Positions 9,887 to 18,620 of a DNA stretch of 64,000 bases are shown piece after piece. Source of the stretch: Flavobacteriaceae bacterium (lineage in GTDB: Bacteria; Bacteroidota; Bacteroidia; Flavobacteriales; Flavobacteriaceae); the NCBI GenBank assembly GCA_030835845.1, contig JAUROD010000036.1:1-64000 (forward strand). Reading direction: 5' to 3'. The notes under the pieces are model-generated. The model was given only the letters and a program-made list of their open reading frames with translations, searched no databases and was not told the origin of the DNA. The position numbers were made by a program, and so were the translations under genes. Position 1 is the first letter of the stretch; every line of letters begins with the position of its first letter.

Positions 9887-9894
9887 CAAAGATA
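9887..9894 (-). promoter_or_regulatory. Candidate -7 promoter box of the ACT-domain gene
   Basis: The minus strand reads TATCTTTG, an exact TAnnTTTG match, 16 nt upstream of the ATG. No well-spaced TTG was found for the -33 element. Confidence 0.45.
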
Positions 9895-9929
9895 GTAAAA
9901 AATAAACTAATTGTTATAAATAAAACAAA

Positions 9930-10292
9930 TTAATTAAACGGATAAAATGCATTTTCAATGTGGTTTTGCTGCCAATTTTTTCCATTGATTACATAAGAAA
10001 TTATATCAAATCTTACTTCAACATCAAGATTATTGTTTGTTACATAAGCGTCTATAGCCATTCGAAGTAACTTCATTTTTTTAGTTGACACAAAACTTTC
10101 TGGAGCACCAAATACCTTTGATGACCTTGCTTTAACTTCTATCACAACCAACAAATTGTTATTTCTTGCATTGATATCTATCTCTGCTTTTCGGTAATAA
10201 AAGTTTTGAACTAAAATGTGATATCCTTTTGAAATAAGGTATTGAGTTGCACGATTTTCGGCTTCTCTTCCAATGACATGCGATTTATTCAT
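9930..10292 (-). CDS. YraN family protein (UPF0102), endonuclease-like
   Basis: A 120-residue protein of normal family length. It shows the family pattern GREAENRATQYLISKGYHIL at residues 8-27, then the restriction-endonuclease-like core with acidic AEIDI (about 36-40) and VVIEVKARSS (about 49-58), the D...ExK arrangement of the PD-(D/E)XK fold. The cellular role is not settled; a nuclease function in DNA metabolism is inferred from the fold. The gene diverges from metG across an 82-bp gap. Confidence 0.88.
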   Translation of the reverse strand: MNKSHVIGREAENRATQYLISKGYHILVQNFYYRKAEIDINARNNNLLVVIEVKARSSKVFGAPESFVSTKKMKLLRMAIDAYVTNNNLDVEVRFDIISYVINGKNWQQNHIENAFYPFN

Positions 10293-10351
10293 TTTCTTAG
10301 ACTTGGGTTGAACTTTATAAAGCTAAGGGATTCTAGCGGACTAAAAAGTCT

Positions 10352-10359
10352 TATTTTTG
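10352..10359 (+). promoter_or_regulatory. Candidate -7 promoter box of metG
   Basis: TATTTTTG, an exact TAnnTTTG match, ends 15 nt before the metG ATG. The -33 region is not recognisable. Confidence 0.5.
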
Positions 10360-10374
10360 CGTAAAATATAAATT

Positions 10375-12429
10375 ATGTCGCTTAAAGCGAAACGCTATAC
10401 AATAACCGCTGCCCTCCCCTACACAAATGGTCCCATCCATATAGGACATCTAGCCGGAGTTTATGTCCCTGCAGATATTTATGCACGATATTTACGTGCA
10501 CAAAACAAAGATGTAGCTTTTATATGTGGTAGTGATGAGCATGGTGCGGCAATTTCAATTCGTGCTAAAAAAGAAGGTGTTTCCCCAAAAACAATCATTG
10601 ACAAATACGATACAATGATTAGAGATTCTTTTAGTGAATTTGGAATTTCATTTGACAATTATTCTCGTACTTCGGCAGAAATTCATCATCAAACTGCATC
10701 AGAGATTTTCTGTCAAATGCATGCAGATGGAGAGTTTGTAGAGCAGGTCACCGAACAATTGTTTGATACAAAAGCGAACCAATATTTAGCTGATCGTTTC
10801 GTTATTGGAACCTGTCCAAAATGCAGCCATCCTGAGGCTTATGGTGATCAATGTGAACATTGTGGAAGCTCTCTAAATGCAACTGACTTGGTTAACCCTA
10901 AATCAACCTTATCTGGAAGTGTTCCTCAACTAAAAAAAACCAAACATTGGTTTTTACCCCTTGATAGATATGATGAATTTATTCGTGAATGGATCATAGA
11001 AGGACACCAAAAAGATTGGAAACCCAATGTATATGGTCAAGTTAAGTCATGGGTTGACGATGGTCTAAAACCAAGAGCCGTAACACGTGATTTGGATTGG
11101 GGAATTCCTGTTCCCGTTGAAGGTGCAGAAGGCAAGGTATTATACGTTTGGTTTGATGCTCCAATTGGTTATATCTCTTCCACAAAAGAATGGGCAAAAA
11201 AAAATGATAAAGATTGGGAGCCTTATTGGAAAGATAAAGACACCGAGTTAGTTCACTTTATAGGAAAAGATAATATTGTATTTCATTGCATAATTTTTCC
11301 AGCTATTCTTAAAGCAACAAAAACATACATTTTACCAGAAAATGTACCTGCAAACGAATTTTTAAATTTAGAAGGGAATAAAATATCCACCTCAAAAAAT
11401 TGGGCTGTTTGGCTGCATGAGTATTTAGAAGATTTTCCTGAAAAACAGGATGTTTTACGTTATGTTTTGACAGCAAATGCTCCAGAAACAAAAGATAATG
11501 ACTTTACTTGGAAAGATTTTCAAACGAGAAACAATAGTGAATTAGTGGCTATTTTTGGAAACTTTATCAATCGAGCTATTGTTCTAACCCACAAATATTA
11601 TGAGGGAATTGTACCAACTCCTGGGAAGCTTGAGAAAGAGGACGAAGAAGTACTTAATTCATTGAAGACGTTTCCTAAAAGCATTGGAGATTCGATAGAA
11701 AAATATCGATTTAGAGAAGCTAGTCAAGAAATGATGAACCTAGCGCGTCTAGGGAACAAATATCTAGCAGATCAAGAACCTTGGAAAAAAATTAAGGAAA
11801 ATCCAGATCGTGTTAAAACAATCATGCATGTTGCATTACAAATAGCAGCTGGATTGTCTTCAATTTGTGAACCTTTTTTACCACATAGTGCAGTTAAATT
11901 ACGCAAAATATTAAGTATTCATTCTCCCTTTGGTTGGGATACAATTGCTACAGGTCAATTGTTGATTCCTGGACATCAGATTGGAAAACAAGAATTGTTA
12001 TTTGCTAAAATTGAAGACGAGGAAATTACCAGTCAACTAGAAAAATTAAATCAATCAAAGCTTGATAACGCAAAAGAAATCAATGAAGTTATTCCTCAAA
12101 AACCTGAGATTTCGTATGACGTTTTTAGTCAACTTGATCTTCGTGTTGGTACTATTTTGTCTGCTGAAAAAGTAAAGAAAACGAAGAAATTACTAAAACT
12201 TCAGGTCGATATTGGAACCGAAACAAGTACTATCGTTTCTGGAATTGCAGAAACCTTCAGTCCTAATGAAGTGATAGGAAAAAAAGTTACCGTATTAATC
12301 AACTTGGCACCACGAAGTATTCGTGGAGTTGAAAGCCAAGGAATGTTATTGATGAGTGAAAATTCAGAGGGGAAAATGGTTTTTATAAGTCCTGATAAAG
12401 GAAGTGAAAATGGTCTTTTAATTAGCTAA
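10375..12429 (+). CDS. metG: Methionine-tRNA ligase
   Basis: A class I aminoacyl-tRNA synthetase of 684 residues charging tRNA-Met in the cytosol. The signature HIGH is at residues 22-25; the connective-peptide zinc knuckle has CPKC and CEHCG pairs (about 145-165); the second signature appears as KISTSK (near 338), the usual variant of KMSKS. The anticodon-binding helical domain follows (DQEPWKKIK). The last ~110 residues form a Trbp111/EMAP-type tRNA-binding domain (LDLRVGTILSAEKV ... GVESQGMLL), typical of the long dimeric MetRS form. The stop overlaps the ATG of the next gene by one base (TAATG), indicating translational coupling. Confidence 0.97.
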   Translation: MSLKAKRYTITAALPYTNGPIHIGHLAGVYVPADIYARYLRAQNKDVAFICGSDEHGAAISIRAKKEGVSPKTIIDKYDTMIRDSFSEFGISFDNYSRTSAEIHHQTASEIFCQMHADGEFVEQVTEQLFDTKANQYLADRFVIGTCPKCSHPEAYGDQCEHCGSSLNATDLVNPKSTLSGSVPQLKKTKHWFLPLDRYDEFIREWIIEGHQKDWKPNVYGQVKSWVDDGLKPRAVTRDLDWGIPVPVEGAEGKVLYVWFDAPIGYISSTKEWAKKNDKDWEPYWKDKDTELVHFIGKDNIVFHCIIFPAILKATKTYILPENVPANEFLNLEGNKISTSKNWAVWLHEYLEDFPEKQDVLRYVLTANAPETKDNDFTWKDFQTRNNSELVAIFGNFINRAIVLTHKYYEGIVPTPGKLEKEDEEVLNSLKTFPKSIGDSIEKYRFREASQEMMNLARLGNKYLADQEPWKKIKENPDRVKTIMHVALQIAAGLSSICEPFLPHSAVKLRKILSIHSPFGWDTIATGQLLIPGHQIGKQELLFAKIEDEEITSQLEKLNQSKLDNAKEINEVIPQKPEISYDVFSQLDLRVGTILSAEKVKKTKKLLKLQVDIGTETSTIVSGIAETFSPNEVIGKKVTVLINLAPRSIRGVESQGMLLMSENSEGKMVFISPDKGSENGLLIS

Positions 12430-13331
12430 TGCTTTTTATTGCACATCACTCCATATACCAACTTCCACTTCCAGCAGGTCATCGATTTCCAATGGAAAAA
12501 TACGACCTCTTGCCTAAACAACTTTTGCATGAGGGTACCGCTGAAAAGCAAGATTTTAAATCACCAGACAAAATAAATCGAAGTGTCATTGAACGTATTC
12601 ATAGCCCTGATTATGTTGAGCGTCTTTTAGGTCTAGAACTGGACAGAAAAGAAGTTAGAAAAATTGGCTTTCCTTTAAGCGAACAACTCATTGAACGAGA
12701 AATTATTATTGCTAGCGGAACCATCGAAGGAGCAGATCATGCGTTAAAACATGGAATTGCAATGAATATAGCCGGAGGGACTCACCACGCTTTTTCAAAT
12801 CATGGAGAAGCATTTTGTTTGCTTAATGATCAGGCAATTGCAGCACAATATTTAATTGACCAACATCTTGCTAAAAAAATTTTGATTTTGGATTTAGATG
12901 TTCATCAAGGTAATGGTACAGCTGAAATTTTTAAATCAAATGAATCTGTTTTTACATGTTCATTTCATGGAGAAAAAAACTATCCATTTCATAAAGAAGA
13001 AAGTGACTTAGATGTCCCTTTTCCAGATCATTGTAGTGACCAAATGTATCTTTCAAAATTAACTGAAATTTTACCCTCTTTAATTCAAAATGTAAAGCCT
13101 GATTTTATTTTTTATCTGTGTGGTGTTGATGTGGTTTCAACAGATAAATTAGGTCGGTTAGGAATGAGTATTGAGGGATGTAAACGCAGAGATGAAATTG
13201 TTTTAAAAACTTGTTTTGAGAATCAAATACCCGTCCAGTGTAGCATGGGAGGTGGTTATTCAAAAGACATTAAAATTATTCTAGAAGCTCATGCGAATAC
13301 GTTCCGTATAGCCAATTCACTCTATAATTGA
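12429..13331 (+). CDS. Histone deacetylase superfamily amidohydrolase (AcuC/HdaH-like)
   Basis: A 300-residue single-domain zinc amidohydrolase of the arginase/deacetylase fold. Visible family motifs are the paired histidines in GGTHHAF (His119, His120), the metal site LDLDVHQGNGTA (Asp155/Asp157/His159 region), the second acid in a CGVDVVS context, and the C-terminal GGGYS loop. Substrates of bacterial members vary: acetyl-CoA synthetase lysines, acetylpolyamines, small amides. Nothing here decides between them. It is translationally coupled to metG and converges on the CBS gene with a 10-nt overlap. Confidence 0.85.
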   Translation: MLFIAHHSIYQLPLPAGHRFPMEKYDLLPKQLLHEGTAEKQDFKSPDKINRSVIERIHSPDYVERLLGLELDRKEVRKIGFPLSEQLIEREIIIASGTIEGADHALKHGIAMNIAGGTHHAFSNHGEAFCLLNDQAIAAQYLIDQHLAKKILILDLDVHQGNGTAEIFKSNESVFTCSFHGEKNYPFHKEESDLDVPFPDHCSDQMYLSKLTEILPSLIQNVKPDFIFYLCGVDVVSTDKLGRLGMSIEGCKRRDEIVLKTCFENQIPVQCSMGGGYSKDIKIILEAHANTFRIANSLYN

Positions 13332-13792
13332 TGCCAAGTTGAGCCACGAAGATTTGCAGCTGCAATAACAATATCCTTTCTACTTACTTGACCAACTAAA
13401 TTTCCATTCTCGAGTACAGGGAAACGGCGTCGACCTGTTTTATTGAACATGGAAGCTGCATCAAAAAGACTCATGTTTGAGGGTAGTGTTTCAACTTCTT
13501 TGGTCATAAAATAGCCCACAGATTTGTCCAAAATAGGCATGTTAAAATATCGACTATCTGAGATTTCCTTCATACAATCTCCTTCAGATATAATCCCCAC
13601 CAAAGCACCCTGTTTATCTACTACAGGTCCTCCTGAAATTCGGTGTTTAATAAGCATTTTCATCACATCATGAATGGATAAATCTTCTGTAAATACAACG
13701 ATTTGTTTAGTCATAATATCTCGTACGAGAAGATTAATAGGTTTCTTTTTACTGATCGTGGCACGTGGCCCTTGAAAACTTTTAACTGCCAT
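13322..13792 (-). CDS. Tandem CBS-domain protein
   Basis: A 156-residue protein made almost entirely of two CBS motifs forming one Bateman module: VRDIMTKQIVVF ... HRISGGPVVDKQGALVG (about 23-70) and YFMTKEVETLPSNM ... TGRRRFPVLENGNLVGQVSR (about 90-137). No enzymatic or membrane domain is attached. These modules usually bind adenine nucleotides; the partner is unknown. The gene faces metG-deacetylase tail to tail and diverges from the SDR gene. Confidence 0.85.
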   Translation of the reverse strand: MAVKSFQGPRATISKKKPINLLVRDIMTKQIVVFTEDLSIHDVMKMLIKHRISGGPVVDKQGALVGIISEGDCMKEISDSRYFNMPILDKSVGYFMTKEVETLPSNMSLFDAASMFNKTGRRRFPVLENGNLVGQVSRKDIVIAAANLRGSTWHQL

Positions 13793-13842
13793 AATTTCTT
13801 GATTTGTTGAATTCCTAAGTTAAGCAATTATTTTATAATATG

Positions 13843-13870
13843 TTGTTTTCCACAGAGATCGCTACCTTTA
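13843..13870 (+). promoter_or_regulatory. Candidate promoter of the SDR gene (TTG-N17-TACCTTTA)
   Basis: TTG at 13843-13845, 17 nt, then TACCTTTA at 13863-13870. One base differs from TAnnTTTG. The start codon lies 9 nt downstream. Confidence 0.45.
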
Positions 13871-13879
13871 CGGTGCAAA

Positions 13880-14689
13880 ATGAAGATAGAAAAAGACATA
13901 CATATTGGTATTTTAGGTTGTGGTTGGCTAGGCTTAGAGTTAGGTAAATCCTTAGTAGAAAAAGGATATAATGTAAGCGGAACTACAACTCATACAGACA
14001 GACTGAAAACTATTGAAGGTAATGGAATCAAACCCTTTTTAGTTCAATGTGATGAAAATCAGATCAGCCCAACTGAGTTTTTTGATCCACTAGATTTTCT
14101 TTTCATTTCTCTTCCTCCTGGAGTGCGTAAAAATCCTGAAAATCGTTTTGATCAAACAATAGAAACATTAATCCATCGTATCAAGCATACGGATATAAAA
14201 AAAATTATTTTCATCAGTAGCACATCTGTCTATGGTAATTTAGAGGGTGAAATAAATGAAAAATCACCTCTAAAACCCACAACTAAAAGCGGTGAGCAAC
14301 TTCTAATTGCCGAGAATTTGATATTAAATAGTGACATTGAACAGGTTGCAATTGTTCGATTTGGCGGACTGATTGGTCCGAACAGGCACCCGATTTTTTC
14401 AATTGCAAAACAAGGTATTTTAAAACAACCTGATGGATATATTAATCTAATTCATCTTCAAGATTGTATTGGTATTTTAAATTTATTACTTCATTCATCT
14501 AAAAAGAGAGAACTAATAAATGGAGTAACTCCCTATCATCCTACTCGTAAAAAATATTATTTTGCAATGGCCGAAATAGCAAATCTCACTCCTCCTAAAA
14601 TTGTCAAAACCCCTGGAAACAATAGAAAAATTAAATCTATTAACTTAACTTATACTTTCATGGTGGAAAACTTGTTAACATTAAGCTAA
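13880..14689 (+). CDS. Extended-SDR NAD(P)-dependent epimerase-like protein (YeeZ-type)
   Basis: A 269-residue cytosolic Rossmann protein. The nucleotide motif GILGCGWLGLELG (residues 10-22) replaces the usual GxxGxxG with the GCGWLG form seen in YeeZ-like proteins. The SSTSVYGN segment (about 112-119) contains the SDR serine and tyrosine region. The substrate is unknown; sugar-nucleotide or other epimerase/reductase chemistry would be inference only. It has its own candidate promoter and diverges from the CBS gene. Confidence 0.75.
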   Translation: MKIEKDIHIGILGCGWLGLELGKSLVEKGYNVSGTTTHTDRLKTIEGNGIKPFLVQCDENQISPTEFFDPLDFLFISLPPGVRKNPENRFDQTIETLIHRIKHTDIKKIIFISSTSVYGNLEGEINEKSPLKPTTKSGEQLLIAENLILNSDIEQVAIVRFGGLIGPNRHPIFSIAKQGILKQPDGYINLIHLQDCIGILNLLLHSSKKRELINGVTPYHPTRKKYYFAMAEIANLTPPKIVKTPGNNRKIKSINLTYTFMVENLLTLS

Positions 14690-14749
14690 TAAGGAAAATT
14701 AAATTTGAGTCTGATTGTTGTAAATTTCATTTAGATAAAAAATATTGTT

Positions 14750-15214
14750 TTGTCAAAAATTAGAGAAATACAATTTGTTTTAGAGCGGTTACTTAATCAG
14801 TCGCAGCAGGATAAGTTATTATACCTCAACACTGCTGACAGGCAAGACCTCCCTCTATTTAAGCGCTTTTTCAACCAAGAAGCTTTGATTAGAAACAGCT
14901 TGTTTCACGCCATAAGTACGATACTTAGTACACGTGATATCGCTATTGAAGATGTTTTGCTAAACCGTCCAAATATGGCTCAATTTATGCGGTCGGACAC
15001 AACACGTGAAAAAAAGAATTCATTTATTAAATGTCTAGAACAAGATTATTTACTTCTAGAATCTTTAGAAAAACTATCCCGTTTTGATCTTGATGAGAAA
15101 AGCAGGCAAATATGTGATAAATACCTCTCAAAAATTAGGCATTCTATTCAAGAAAATGAATTGTATTGTATTGAAATATCAGCTGAAGAACATAGTTCTC
15201 ACGAATTAATTTAG
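14750..15214 (+). CDS. Conserved-looking hypothetical helical protein
   Basis: A 154-residue protein I do not recognise. The composition suggests an all-helical soluble bundle (leucine- and glutamine-rich N-terminus MSKIREIQFVLERLLNQ; ALIRNSLFHAISTIL in the middle). No signal peptide, membrane segment, cysteines in pairs, or nucleotide motif. The start is TTG followed by TCA AAA (MSK), the same start pattern as mfd; the next in-frame ATG would remove about 80 residues. It converges with the lipoprotein gene at 15206, overlapping by 9 nt. Confidence 0.6.
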   Translation: MSKIREIQFVLERLLNQSQQDKLLYLNTADRQDLPLFKRFFNQEALIRNSLFHAISTILSTRDIAIEDVLLNRPNMAQFMRSDTTREKKNSFIKCLEQDYLLLESLEKLSRFDLDEKSRQICDKYLSKIRHSIQENELYCIEISAEEHSSHELI

Positions 15215-15712
15215 GTCAATTGAATCGCTCGAAATTTCCTCCATTGTAATCCCATCTATTCGTTTTAGATAGGCAGAATATGCGATGTACAATTCGCGTA
15301 AACTTTGATTGAGTTCAAGCTGCATTTTTTCCTCACTGTGAAATCTTGCTTTTATCAATTGAGTCTTAACCACCTTTAATCTACCTTTAACCTCTGGTAC
15401 ATCATAAGGTAAGGGTAACTTCTCTTTCAACAATTGATTACAATTGATTAAGGCGTCATTCAAAAAAGGCTCTAGACCTTCTTGGTTAAGTTTTGATAAA
15501 TCTTCAATTGTAGTTCTGAATTTTGAAAATGACTCATTGTTTAACATCGATGAATCCATAATATCCTCTGACTGGAGAGTATATATGTCAATCGTTTCCT
15601 TTTCGATTTCAACCGTTGGCTCTTCTACAAGCTGTTTTTGCTCTGGCTTAGTTGGTGTTGTGTTACATCCAATCAATATGAAAACTAAAAAGATCGAGTA
15701 TTTAAAGTGCAT
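15206..15712 (-). CDS. Small lipoprotein encoded at the end of the carotenoid operon
   Basis: A 168-residue protein with a type II signal sequence: MHFKYSIFLVFILIGC, lipobox cysteine at residue 16. The mature part is hydrophilic and helical (Glu/Lys rich), with no domain I recognise. Its start overlaps the 3' end of cruF by 11 nt on the same strand, so it is very likely cotranslated with the crtA-crtD-cruF unit. Whether it has any role in carotenoid placement or envelope function is unknown; the neighbourhood alone suggests it. Confidence 0.75.
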   Translation of the reverse strand: MHFKYSIFLVFILIGCNTTPTKPEQKQLVEEPTVEIEKETIDIYTLQSEDIMDSSMLNNESFSKFRTTIEDLSKLNQEGLEPFLNDALINCNQLLKEKLPLPYDVPEVKGRLKVVKTQLIKARFHSEEKMQLELNQSLRELYIAYSAYLKRIDGITMEEISSDSIDLN

Positions 15713-16361
15713 TTTGAAGGGTATTAAGTTGAAGTAAAAGAATCATAAAAAATAATAATTGAAGAAAAAAGAGGTGATGGGTATAGGACTCTTTTAGCTC
15801 AATTTTAAGCGATTGATATAAAATATTGAGGGGTAAAGCAACTAAAAACCATCCAATAAAATTTTGTAATGGAGGTTTTCCTCCTTCAAATTCCCAAAAG
15901 TCTAAAACTGGTGCAATGGGCTCAATAACAAAATCTAAAAGAAGCATGAGTGCTACACCCAATAGTATTCTGATGAAATAGTTATTTACCATGCTTCTTG
16001 CAATAGCAGCGCAACAAATAGTCAAAATAGACCAGTTAATCCCAATCAAAATAGGAACCTCTTTAAACTTTACTCCCAACGCATCTCCGTATGAATAGTT
16101 CCCAAAAATAAGACCATAATGCACACCTAATCCCTCCGCTATCATCCCTACAAAAAAGGCAACAAGTGCAACGAGATAAACCTTTTTATTTTCTCTACTT
16201 GTCCATAGAAGAAGAACAAATGAAAGTGTTAAATTTAGTGGTGTTGCACCGACAAACCATTGAGAGTTTCCATATAAAATACCTACAATACCACTGACAT
16301 GAAAAAGCCAAATTAATGCAATTGCAATGGTATTTGATGTAATTTTTTCTTTAATTTCCAT
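15702..16361 (-). CDS. cruF: CruF-type carotenoid 1',2'-hydratase (DUF422 family)
   Basis: An integral membrane protein of about 219 residues with six or seven hydrophobic segments. Family hallmarks are the EGLGVHYGLIFGNYSYGDAL segment, followed by VPILIGINWSILT, and LLLDFVIEPIAPVLDFWEF. CruF adds water across the terminal psi-end double bond to give the 1'-hydroxyl of myxol and related carotenoids. I use ATG 16361, four nt after the crtD stop, rather than the upstream GTG (16382) that would overlap crtD. The order crtA-crtD-cruF on the minus strand is a compact operon. Confidence 0.85.
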   Translation of the reverse strand: MEIKEKITSNTIAIALIWLFHVSGIVGILYGNSQWFVGATPLNLTLSFVLLLWTSRENKKVYLVALVAFFVGMIAEGLGVHYGLIFGNYSYGDALGVKFKEVPILIGINWSILTICCAAIARSMVNNYFIRILLGVALMLLLDFVIEPIAPVLDFWEFEGGKPPLQNFIGWFLVALPLNILYQSLKIELKESYTHHLFFLQLLFFMILLLQLNTLQNAL

Positions 16362-16365
16362 AGGA

Positions 16366-17826
16366 CTAAGGCACCTGTTCACTTACAATTTTAGCGGACA
16401 ACAAACATAGTGGTATCCCTCCACCAGGATGAACGCTTCCACCACAAAAATAGAGATTTTTGATTTTGCGTGAGAAATTTGGATGTCTCCAAAAAGCTGC
16501 CATTCTATTATTACTTGAAGAACCGTACAATGCTCCTAAATGAGACTCTGTTTTTGCTTGAATTAATGGGGGTGTAAGAATCTCTTCAACTTCGATTAAG
16601 TCCTCGAAAGACTCACTCAATACGTTCTCTATTTTTGCAATAACTACCTTACGTAGTTGAGTGACAAATTGATCCCAATCTTGTCCGTAGTCTGCAGCTG
16701 TATTAATCATTACAAACCAATTCTCACAACCCGTTGGCGCATCCCCAGGGACGTCTTTTGATGTAATATTAATATATACCGTTGGATCCTCATACAAACC
16801 ACGAGATTTGAAAATAGCTTCAAATTCTTTTCTATAATCAGCTGAAAAAATAATGTTGTGAAGATTTAATTGAGGAAAGCTTTTTTTGATTCCCCAATAA
16901 AAAATTACTGCTGAACTTGATCGCTCTTGGTGGAGTGTTTTTTTTGGAAATTGTTGTTTTGGCAATAGTTTCTTGTAAGTTGGAAAAATATCCATGTTGG
17001 ACACAATTATATCTGCTGGAAGGTGATCTTTTCCTATTCGAACATGAGTTGCTTTCTTGTTTTCAACTAGGATTTCATCCACTTTAGTGTTAAAATAAAA
17101 CTGGACTCCTTGACGTTTTGCCAGTCTATAAAGAGATTGACTAATTTGCTCCATCCCACCCTCTGGAACAAAAGTTCCGTAAAATGATTCTAAATGTTGA
17201 ACCAAAGTCATTATCCCAGGAGTTTGAAAAGGAGAAGATCCATTGTAAGTGGCATAGCGATTATAAAGTTGAATTAAATAGGGGTTTTTTAATTGTTGTT
17301 TATTTACATCGTCTAATGATTTATTTAACTCAAAAAGAGAAAGATTAGCGATTGCTTTAAGGGTGTCTTTTTGGAGAAATGTAGCGACTCTATGTAATGA
17401 TTTCTCGAGAAAAAGAGAAACCGTTAAATCATATTTCTTTTTTGCTTTATTAAGGTAATTATCAAGTTGTTCAGCAGGAACATTTAGCTTTTTTTCTATT
17501 TCTTGAAGAAACTTTTTTTTATCTGCATGTGCGGTAATTCGCATTCCGTCTATCCAAAAATATTCACATGCAATTTCTTTTCGTTTGTACGAGAAAAAGT
17601 CCCTTGGATTTTCACCAAAAAGTTGAAAAAGTTCATCCACAAAATGAGGCATAGTAAACAAAGAAGGTCCCGCATCAAAACGATATTTACCAATCTGAAA
17701 AGCACTGAGTTTCCCTCCTGGATAACTATTAGACTCATATACATCAACCTGATATCCTTTGTGTTTTAATCGGATAGCGGCTGAAATTCCAGCGATACCT
17801 GACCCTATAACGATAGCTTTCTTCAT
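16366..17826 (-). CDS. crtD: CrtD-type carotenoid 3',4'-desaturase (FAD-dependent)
   Basis: A 486-residue flavoprotein of the phytoene-desaturase family. The N-terminal dinucleotide motif is IGSGIAGISAAIRLKHKG (residues 7-24), followed by YPGGKLSAFQIGKYRFDAGP. The C-terminal carotenoid-desaturase signature is NLYFCGGSVHPGGGIPLCLL. It is paralogous to CrtI at 19013-20461. Assignment to CrtD rather than a second CrtI rests on linkage to cruF and the crtA-like gene: in flavobacterial myxol and saproxanthin producers the third desaturase acts on the 3',4' bond of the hydroxylated psi end. It starts 3 nt after the crtA stop and ends 4 nt before cruF. Confidence 0.8.
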   Translation of the reverse strand: MKKAIVIGSGIAGISAAIRLKHKGYQVDVYESNSYPGGKLSAFQIGKYRFDAGPSLFTMPHFVDELFQLFGENPRDFFSYKRKEIACEYFWIDGMRITAHADKKKFLQEIEKKLNVPAEQLDNYLNKAKKKYDLTVSLFLEKSLHRVATFLQKDTLKAIANLSLFELNKSLDDVNKQQLKNPYLIQLYNRYATYNGSSPFQTPGIMTLVQHLESFYGTFVPEGGMEQISQSLYRLAKRQGVQFYFNTKVDEILVENKKATHVRIGKDHLPADIIVSNMDIFPTYKKLLPKQQFPKKTLHQERSSSAVIFYWGIKKSFPQLNLHNIIFSADYRKEFEAIFKSRGLYEDPTVYINITSKDVPGDAPTGCENWFVMINTAADYGQDWDQFVTQLRKVVIAKIENVLSESFEDLIEVEEILTPPLIQAKTESHLGALYGSSSNNRMAAFWRHPNFSRKIKNLYFCGGSVHPGGGIPLCLLSAKIVSEQVP

Positions 17827-17829
17827 GCC

Positions 17830-18507
17830 TTAAAATTCAGTATCTAATTGGACTATAAAGCGAGAAAAAAGATCTTCTTTATACCATTTTTGTTGATGTG
17901 TTTTTTTTACAATATCAGCGTGAGCATGAGACTTATACGCAAACGTATAGACATCCTCAATCGAATCCCAAATACTTACAGTTGCTTGTTGAATAAAAGG
18001 CCATTCTCCGATACCTTTAAAAAACCGAACCCCTTTTGCGTTTTCGATTGCCTTACTCGCTTGTGGAACTGATTTCCAGAATTGAAATAAACGATTCCAA
18101 TTAAGGGTGGCTCGTGTGATGACTGCAATTTTATGCTGGATATCGTACTCAGGTTGAATTGGTTTAAACGGATTTATTCCGCTCCACTTACCATGGCTAT
18201 GTATATTGCTGAGTCTAATTTCTCGTATGCTTGAAGTTCGTTTTTTATACTCGTTAACAAAGGATGAAGATAAAAATTCGATTGCATACTCCTCGGACTC
18301 CCAAACACCAAGAAAAACATAGGTAGAAAAATCAGGTCGTAAACTAAATCCCTGACCTCCTCCAGTTCCAAGCATTTTGAAAAAAGATAATCCCTCAATT
18401 GATTGCAATTGATTGAAAGAAATACCCATTTGTTTGAATGCCCACCAACGGTTGTTTGGGATATTAAAGAAGAGAAGTTGTGTAATCTGAGATTGAGTTG
18501 GCTTCAT
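17830..18507 (-). CDS. crtA: CrtA-related carotenoid 2-hydroxylase/monooxygenase
   Basis: A 225-residue protein (from ATG 18507) of the spheroidene monooxygenase family. Visible family features are the LGTGGGQGFSLRPDFSTYVF stretch, VWESEEYA, the HGKWSGINPF segment, ITRATLNWNRLFQFWKSVP, and a C-terminal GIGEWPFIQQATVSIWDS block. In purple bacteria CrtA puts a keto group on C-2 of acyclic carotenoids. A CrtA-related enzyme from a myxol-producing Flavobacterium was reported as a 2-hydroxylase (recalled literature). Adjacent crtD and cruF make the 2'-hydroxylase role the best inference. The open frame runs 42 codons further upstream only through a leader hairpin and its U-tract, so I reject that longer start. 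Confidence 0.8.
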   Translation of the reverse strand: MKPTQSQITQLLFFNIPNNRWWAFKQMGISFNQLQSIEGLSFFKMLGTGGGQGFSLRPDFSTYVFLGVWESEEYAIEFLSSSFVNEYKKRTSSIREIRLSNIHSHGKWSGINPFKPIQPEYDIQHKIAVITRATLNWNRLFQFWKSVPQASKAIENAKGVRFFKGIGEWPFIQQATVSIWDSIEDVYTFAYKSHAHADIVKKTHQQKWYKEDLFSRFIVQLDTEF

Positions 18508-18525
18508 TCCTCTAAGGTAGTGAGT

Positions 18526-18595
18526 AAAAAAGAAAAAAAACGCCTCTGTTGATAGGATTTTAGAATTTGACTTTGGAAGTAATAACAGAGGCGTT
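18526..18595 (-). terminator. Leader hairpin with U-tract upstream of crtA (terminator or attenuator)
   Basis: The minus strand forms a 12-bp stem AACGCCTCTGTT (18595-18584) / AACAGAGGCGTT (18550-18539) with a 33-nt loop. It is followed by TTTTTTTTCTTTTTT-like sequence down to 18526. It ends 18 nt before the crtA ATG and lies downstream of a candidate promoter (18621-18652), so it would sit inside the leader. It may instead stop antisense read-through from the addB side. Confidence 0.65.
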
Positions 18596-18620
18596 AGAAA
18601 CCAAATTGAATTAAACTGTT

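Noticed and set aside
14750-15214. Assignment of the 154-residue protein to a ferritin-like or PA2169-type four-helix family
   Set aside because: Helical content alone suggests it; no metal-binding pattern or family signature could be seen.
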